Positions 59,201 through 64,000 of a DNA stretch of 64,000 bases are shown here, in pieces (within the stretch, counting starts at the first letter, position 1; the number at the start of each line of letters is the position of its first letter). The stretch is from Chromobotia macracanthus (taxonomy: Eukaryota > Chordata > Actinopteri > Cypriniformes > Botiidae). A program made the position numbers and the translations under genes. Below the pieces are notes generated by a model. That model was not told where the DNA came from and did no database searches. It was given only the letters and a program-made list of their open reading frames with translations. The stretch lies in assembly GCA_036877525.1 (NCBI GenBank), contig JAZGTH010000099.1, positions 786,001 to 850,000 of the forward strand, written 5' to 3'.

Positions 59201-62200
59201 CTCTACATCACAGCAGTAGCGTGTCATTTGGATTGGTCAGACAGTGCTCTGGGGACACCACGGTTGTCTGCCCTCTCGATCCACAGAGCAAGCAAGAGCA
59301 TTAGGAGCTTAATTAGCACATCACAGAAGGTGATTAAATGTACCTCTAATCACAAAACAAAGCACCCAGGTCGTGACACACAGACTGAAACAGCAATGTA
59401 ATTTCTTACACATCAAGGCAGGTTGAACAGGTCTAAAGTCAACATAAAACATGCTCCCATAATTCAAAAAAAGAAAAAATATAGAGCAGGAATTGGGAAA
59501 GGTGGTCTGTATATGACGTGGTTTGAGGGTTTGAAAAGTAAAAGGAATCTTTAATGTCAACTGAAAAAGGAAAATTGTTTCAGAGGTTGAAATATTGTTG
59601 AACGTTGAAATATTGCAAGCTGAAATATCACGATGCAAGATTATGAAGACCTAAGTTTGTTCCTTACGAATAACATGCGCCAATGAATCGTTCATAATAA
59701 CACCAGGAACAAGCATTAAGAAAGTAAATGGGTCAAAAAAATCATGAATCATTTCATGTTGACCATAAAGCTTAAATTTCACTAGATAAGAAAGAGAAGT
59801 GCTGGCAGGTCAAATTGGAAGGTTAGCTACAGAATTGGACTCTGAAATTGACTGTTCTGTGACCACCCTTGTACTACTGAACAAAGCGGAAAAGAAACCA
59901 TTTCGAGGTTTTGGCACACAAGTGTAAGAAAATGGGCATTCAGTATTTGGCACAATGTGAGTTCTGCAGTTGAGCAGGATACTTCTGCTAGTGTGTGTGT
60001 GTATGTGATAGAAAGTGACGGATCCATGCAGTATGTTAACACCATCTCAACAGCCTGAGCAGAGAGAAACGTGTCAGGAGAGGTGATGCTGGCTCTCACT
60101 GAATGTTCAGCATGTGTAATGGAGCTCCTTATGGCTCATGACTCCACCCACACCACAGACACAGCAGATGTCAGCTGTATATATCGATCGCCAATCACAG
60201 ATGGTTGCCAGGCGACAGATGGAGGGGCCCAAATTTCACAATTCAACCAAGAAAAGCCTTCAAATCCCGTTGCGTTTGAGAGCTCCTGTCGAGTTGAACT
60301 TCAAGTAGTGCGCACACACAGACGGTTACGTTTATTTGGTTATATTGAGCAAGAATCTGGATTGAGATCAGAAGACCGTCTACAACAAACTTCTATTTCA
60401 TATTCTGACCTTGTGTCATTTAGAGACAAGGAGAGGGCAGGAAATTCAGCACATAATCCATACTTAAATGTTTCTGGATCATTTGTTTAGTTATTTAAAT
60501 GTTGTAAATTCAGTTAACAATGTAAATCTGAACCTAATCAAAAAGGTGTAGCTCTCACATCTCACGTGTGCTTGCATGCATACAAATATGACGCATTCAG
60601 ACCAGCAGGTCTTAAATATAGGACCAGATCTTTATGTTCCATAGAAGAAAGCATTCCATATGAAATCGAAATAACATGAGCATAAGTAAATGAAGACGAA
60701 ATTTACATTTTTAGTAAGATATTCCTTTGATCCAGTACTGAAGCATCGGTTTATAATTCTGTATATAATCTGCATCTATAATAATCAACCACAACGCCCA
60801 CCATTTGTGGGCAACTACCATTCATTTCTGCAAATAAACAGTTTGATTAAAAAAGCTAAAATGAAGCTTTTTTTCTGCAAATATATCCGTTTAAAAAATG
60901 AGGTCCAGAAAATGAATTCAATTGTTATGGTAATGCAGAAATTTCTTGCTCTTTAATTGTGCGGTGGCAGCTGCCGCTGGTTCGGCTTGTTGTGAACTCG
61001 ACTCTTGCTGAGAGGCTGTCACAGATGCACGGCTGAAGTTAAACGAGATCTTCCAGAACTCTCTTCATAATGGTAAACAACAACACCACAGTCCTGCTCA
61101 CCCTCTCCACAAGAGCCTACGTTAATGAGGAAGCCACTCTCTGGTGTGCAAAACTGTTGTCCTGAGGGAAGGCTTTAAGGAGATAAAGGCACTCATCCTA
61201 CACACACTGTAAGCCATTTTGAATGCTAATACGTTCTCTTTATTTCATCCTTAGCAGCTGCAATTAGACAGGAGCATGTGCTATAAATACTTCACTTTCC
61301 TTGAAGGCCTGGCAGCTTGAAAAACAGACCACAATTAAGACCTTACAACAACAGAGATGCACACAGGAAATGTTACGCAAAAGACAGTGAAAATGGAAAA
61401 AGGGAGGACAGGAACTAAGCGAAAAGGAGAGCACACGGAGAGTACAGTAAGCTGCAGCCCACTGGCTGATGTTGAAAACCCTAATCATATTTCAGAGTGC
61501 TAAACCAACTCAGCATGAAGAAATAACATCATGTCACGTTGCTTCCATGAAGAATGCAAAATTCTATATGGGTTTCCCGTATATTTAACAGAATTCATGG
61601 CATGGACAAACTGTGGTAAGTACCCTCTTTGAATAAAGGCCTTTCGGTTCTTCTGTTGGTTGAGGACCGAAGTGAAAATGTAAACAGCTGAAGACACGGT
61701 TAGGTCATATCATTACAACCTGGTCACCCATAAGACTCACACAGGATGTGGTTTGAAGATGAGACAAACTCTTCTTTTAAGAAACAAAAGAAGCTTTGAC
61801 ATACATCAAAACAGGTCTGGAAAACATGGATTTTATTCACATAGTCAAGTCTTCGTTCATCTTCACATCTTTACACACATTCACACATACATTTGCAGAC
61901 AGTTTTTTTTCAAGGACGCTAGATACTGTAGAAAGCCAATGACTCTAAAATGATGAAACTAACCCAGAGACTGAGAATGTTCTCAGCGTAGCCTCTGCTT
62001 GGTTCAGAGCTTGGTTAAATGGTTTAGTAGAGGAATGGGGGTTTAGTTGAGGAGCTACAATGGGGTAAGTTGGGTTAACACAGATTTTAAATCAATGTCT
62101 TACCTGCCATTTGCTGAATACCACTGAACGCTCCTAGATTACTGGAGGAGGTCGCTTGTTGGAGCAACTGGAAAAACAGAGGGAAAAACAACATTAAGTC

Positions 62201-63649
62201 ACCACTACTATTATACTTTAGCTTATGGTGATGGATATTAAAGGTTGTTTAAAGGAGCTAGAGATAGCTAAATATAGATGAAACATTGTTTTTTCAATGT
62301 ATTCTGGAGTGATACTATATGGCAGTCTGTCAACAGTAAAGCAACACAATCTGCCAGAGTATTGGTATACCTCAAGTAAAAACACACAGTGCACAAATGG
62401 TTGGGACAACTCCGATTAACAGCGTAGAGATGTATTTATTCTTTACTGCTGCATCACATATTGCTTAGTTTAAACATAGCGTGAAAACCGTTATCAAGTT
62501 CAAAAACTTTCTATATGTCACAAACAAAAAATAAGGCTAACAACTGACAGTTACTTAAAGCAATACTCAATAACCCACAAAATATGATCCTAAAAGAAAA
62601 AATGGGCAAATATACATAAAGGGACAGTATTATAAAAGACCTGAGGGGCACTTTATATTGCCAGTGACGGCTATCTTGCTTGAGTCGTCTGTCAGCACTG
62701 CTGGCAGTGTGTTGCTGTGCTGGGCAGATTCTGCACATGAAAGACTCTAAATGATACTAGAGGATTAGAATGACTAGACCTAGACTTGAACTAGACCCTC
62801 AGACTGCATGAAGGCTAAATGTTAACCTTAATATAGCAGGGAAGTGGTGAAAGCAAGGTAGAAAAAGGAGAAACAGACAAAGAGAAAGATGACCCTGTCC
62901 CAATGCTCTTGAAGAGTCTATAGACCTACTGAAGTAAATGAGCATTCTCATTTATATTTAGGAGGATGAAGACATGGGTGAGTGAAACAGAGTAGTGGAA
63001 TGTACTGTCCCCATCCCGATCCAACAGGGTCCAATCTAATCCACAACAGTTTAGTAGGTTCCCGAAGTAATAATCACAGTTTGGTTAATGACTTAACACT
63101 ATTTTATAAATAAAGTTTTGAAATGTTTATAGAAAAAAGAATGGGGAAAATACTGAAAAAGTAGGTGGTTTTTTTGTCTCCACCTGCCTTCTCAAAAGAA
63201 CTATATAAACCATTTAACTAACATGATTGTATTTGTTAATGACTTCTAAGCAGCAGCACCCAGCACTATTTTGAGTATGGGGACCGGTTTCGATCAAGGC
63301 ATGATCGAAGTTCAAGAGATAAGAGATTGGAAAAAGGATTACGATTGGCTCAGACAGAGCGAGAGAGGGTGCGGCCTGTGCTAAGAGAAAGGTGGGGACA
63401 GGGCAGGGGGCGGAGACAGTGACTGACTGCGGCGGCTGCGCTGGCTGTGCTGCTGGTGGGCGTGGCTGCATGGGTGTGGCCTCTTACTGCCAGATACTGC
63501 GGGGTGAGGCCGGTCAGCCCGGTCAGGCTGCCCCAGGCAGACGCGCTGTTCAACTGTTGCATCTGCTGCGCCAACTGCTGCTGCAGCCGTCGCTGTTCCT
63601 TATCCTTCTGTGTGTCTGCAAACTTCACCACCATAGGAGAAGAGCAGCC
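53128..63649 (-). CDS. celf2: CELF2 3' half: linker and RRM3 (seven coding exons, gene partial)
   Basis: CELF2 (CUGBP2) is an RNA-binding protein of nucleus and cytoplasm that controls alternative splicing, translation and decay through UGU-rich sites. Exons in order: 63649-63488, 62167-62104, 58669-58535, 57421-57311, 54536-54357, 53726-53583, 53255-53128. All phases agree, giving 307 residues and a stop. The protein is the end of RRM2 and its extension (VVKFADTQKDKEQRRLQQQL), an Ala/Gln/Ser-rich divergent linker (MNALQLQNLATLAAAAAAAQ), and RRM3 with RNP2 LFIYHL and RNP1 KCFGFVSY. SLGTLQGLAGATVGLNNINA identifies CELF2 rather than CELF1. RRM1 and most of RRM2 lie beyond the right edge. The (UG)n tract upstream of exon 54536 may allow self-regulation. 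Confidence 0.93.
53583..53726 (-). CDS. celf2: CELF2 exon, RRM3 first half
   Basis: The 144-nt exon encodes PEGANLFIYHLPQEFGDQDI, then [20 protein letters not shown] and TNLSKCF. RNP2 is LFIYHL. The donor is TTCG|GTATGA. Confidence 0.95.
54357..54536 (-). CDS. celf2: CELF2 exon, linker before RRM3
   Basis: The 180-nt exon encodes MAALNGGLGSTGLSNGSAGP, MDALTQAYSGIQQYAAAALP and TLYSQSLLQQQSAAGSQKEG. The acceptor is CTCTCAG| and the donor GAGG|GTACGA. Confidence 0.95.
54537..57310 (-). other. CELF2 intron
   Basis: No coding exon. A CA-rich stretch at 54635-54668, about 100 nt upstream of the next exon on the transcript, reads (UG)n in the RNA. A SINE-tail-like fragment lies at 55727-55770. The remainder is AT-rich with random ORFs. 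Confidence 0.55.
55727..55770 (+). mobile_element. fish SINE-tail-like fragment
   Basis: GCAGATGCTTTAATCCGAAGCGACTTAA resembles the widespread fish repeat block reading GCAGACGCTTTTATCCAAAG followed by CGACTTA. Confidence 0.55.
57311..57421 (-). CDS. celf2: CELF2 exon with NAGNAG acceptor
   Basis: The exon encodes STANSSAGAMGSLGSLGTLQ and GLAGATVGLNNINALA. The acceptor is a tandem CTGCAGCAG|, so an alternative start at 57424 would add one residue (Ala-Gly in place of Gly) in frame. The donor is AGCAG|GTAGTG. Confidence 0.93.
57422..58534 (-). other. CELF2 intron
   Basis: Contains a short (GGAT)n tract at 57597-57622 and otherwise AT-rich non-coding sequence. Nothing further is supported. 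Confidence 0.55.
58535..58669 (-). CDS. celf2: CELF2 exon, alanine-rich linker
   Basis: The 135-nt exon encodes MNALQLQNLATLAAAAAAAQ, then SSASPSTASALTSSTGSLGA and ends LASP. The acceptor is CTTTAG| and the donor CCCAG|GTAACC. Confidence 0.95.
58670..62103 (-). other. CELF2 intron with two candidate conserved blocks
   Basis: No coding exon. Blocks at about 59190-59345 and 60955-61275 are repeat-free, mixed in composition and rich in TAATTA/ATTA-type cores, as in developmental enhancers. ORFs 58868-59401 and 60071-60490 have no family features. Confidence 0.4.
62104..62167 (-). CDS. celf2: CELF2 64-nt exon (LLQQATSSSNLGAFSGIQQM)
   Basis: The exon encodes LLQQATSSSNLGAFSGIQQM and an Ala codon plus one base. 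The acceptor is TTTCCAG| and the donor GGCAG|GTAAGA. Too short to appear as a free ORF. Confidence 0.93.
62168..63487 (-). other. CELF2 intron
   Basis: AT-rich non-coding sequence with no repeat or ORF worth listing. Confidence 0.6.
63488..63649 (-). CDS. celf2: CELF2 exon, RRM2 end and Gln-rich extension
   Basis: The 162-nt exon encodes GCSSPMVVKFADTQKDKEQR, then RLQQQLAQQMQQLNSASAWG and SLTGLTGLTPQYLA. The acceptor is CACGCAG| and the donor GGCA|GTAAGA, both phase 0. Confidence 0.95.
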
Positions 63650-64000
63650 CTGCGTGAACAGAATGAAAGAGCAAGAGAGAGAGGGTTAAAAAAGAGAGAA
63701 AGCTAAGTATCTAGAAGAGCAATAATGTTGTGCGGTAGTGCTGCATAAACTGATAATGGTACACAAACACGCACACACAATCGTTAAAGCAACGGGAGTT
63801 CTTGAAATGAGAGCGGTGTGCTGTGCGGCTGGTTTTATTTCCCAGGAAAGCGATTTCCTGTTTTATAAAACTATTTCATCATCTGCCTGAGAGAGCGAGT
63901 GAGATCTCCCAGCCCACGGTCCACACTGCACCCTACAGACCGGCTGTGTTTCTGCACATCTCTCTTGTGCCCTTCCTTACACACAAACATGTGCAACATC
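63650..64000 (-). other. CELF2 intron, truncated by window edge
   Basis: No exon was seen in the last 350 bases; the exons for RRM1 and RRM2 must lie further right. Confidence 0.6.

Noticed and set aside
58868..59401. 177-codon plus ORF in a CELF2 intron
   Set aside because: Composition is lysine/arginine/threonine-rich from A-rich sequence, with no domain, no splice context and no family resemblance.
1..64000. CRISPR array, bacterial operon or prophage
   Set aside because: The window is eukaryotic: spliced genes, microsatellites and CpG islands. The tandem arrays have no spacer structure.

Overview
The window is vertebrate nuclear DNA, most likely from a cyprinid-type teleost. Coding exons are short, separated by long AT-rich introns, and bounded by GT/AG splice sites. 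CA, GA and TA microsatellites are abundant, fish-type dispersed repeats are present, and two GC/CpG-rich promoter islands can be seen. Every gene I recognise lies on the minus strand, so transcription runs from high to low coordinates. I had no alignments; gene names come from remembered family sequences, and splice sites were placed by hand with codon-phase checks.

Layout, left to right: (1) 1-7240 holds the 5' end of a carboxypeptidase M-like gene (CPM). Its first coding exon (5254-5419) has a signal peptide, and upstream lies a probable untranslated exon carrying a 51-bp minisatellite (6431-6927) and a CpG-rich promoter (about 6930-7240). (2) 7241-12206 is intergenic plus the 3' UTR of the next gene. 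It contains one small ORF with a signal-peptide-like start. (3) 12207-44700 is USP6NL (RN-tre), a Rab GTPase-activating protein. Its 14 coding segments join in phase to 838 codons including the stop. An alternative N-terminus (32971-33032 plus 31030-31073) also joins in frame. A non-coding first exon is proposed in the CpG island at 44.2-44.8 kb. (4) Inside the USP6NL upstream introns, on the same strand, seven exon-like segments (34103-38102) look like an unrecognised nested gene or decaying pseudogene. (5) 45060-53127 is the inferred long CELF2 3' UTR and the CELF2-USP6NL intergenic space. (6) 53128-63649 holds the seven 3' coding exons of CELF2, covering the divergent linker and RRM3. The first two RRMs lie beyond the right edge.

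The genes are not functionally linked as an operon would be. CPM is a cell-surface carboxypeptidase, USP6NL acts in endocytic trafficking, and CELF2 is a splicing and translation regulator. The most unusual items are the nested exon series, the overlapping uORF at the USP6NL start codon, the alternative USP6NL N-terminus, the minisatellite open in both directions in the CPM leader, and a CRE-like 12-bp array beside the USP6NL promoter.
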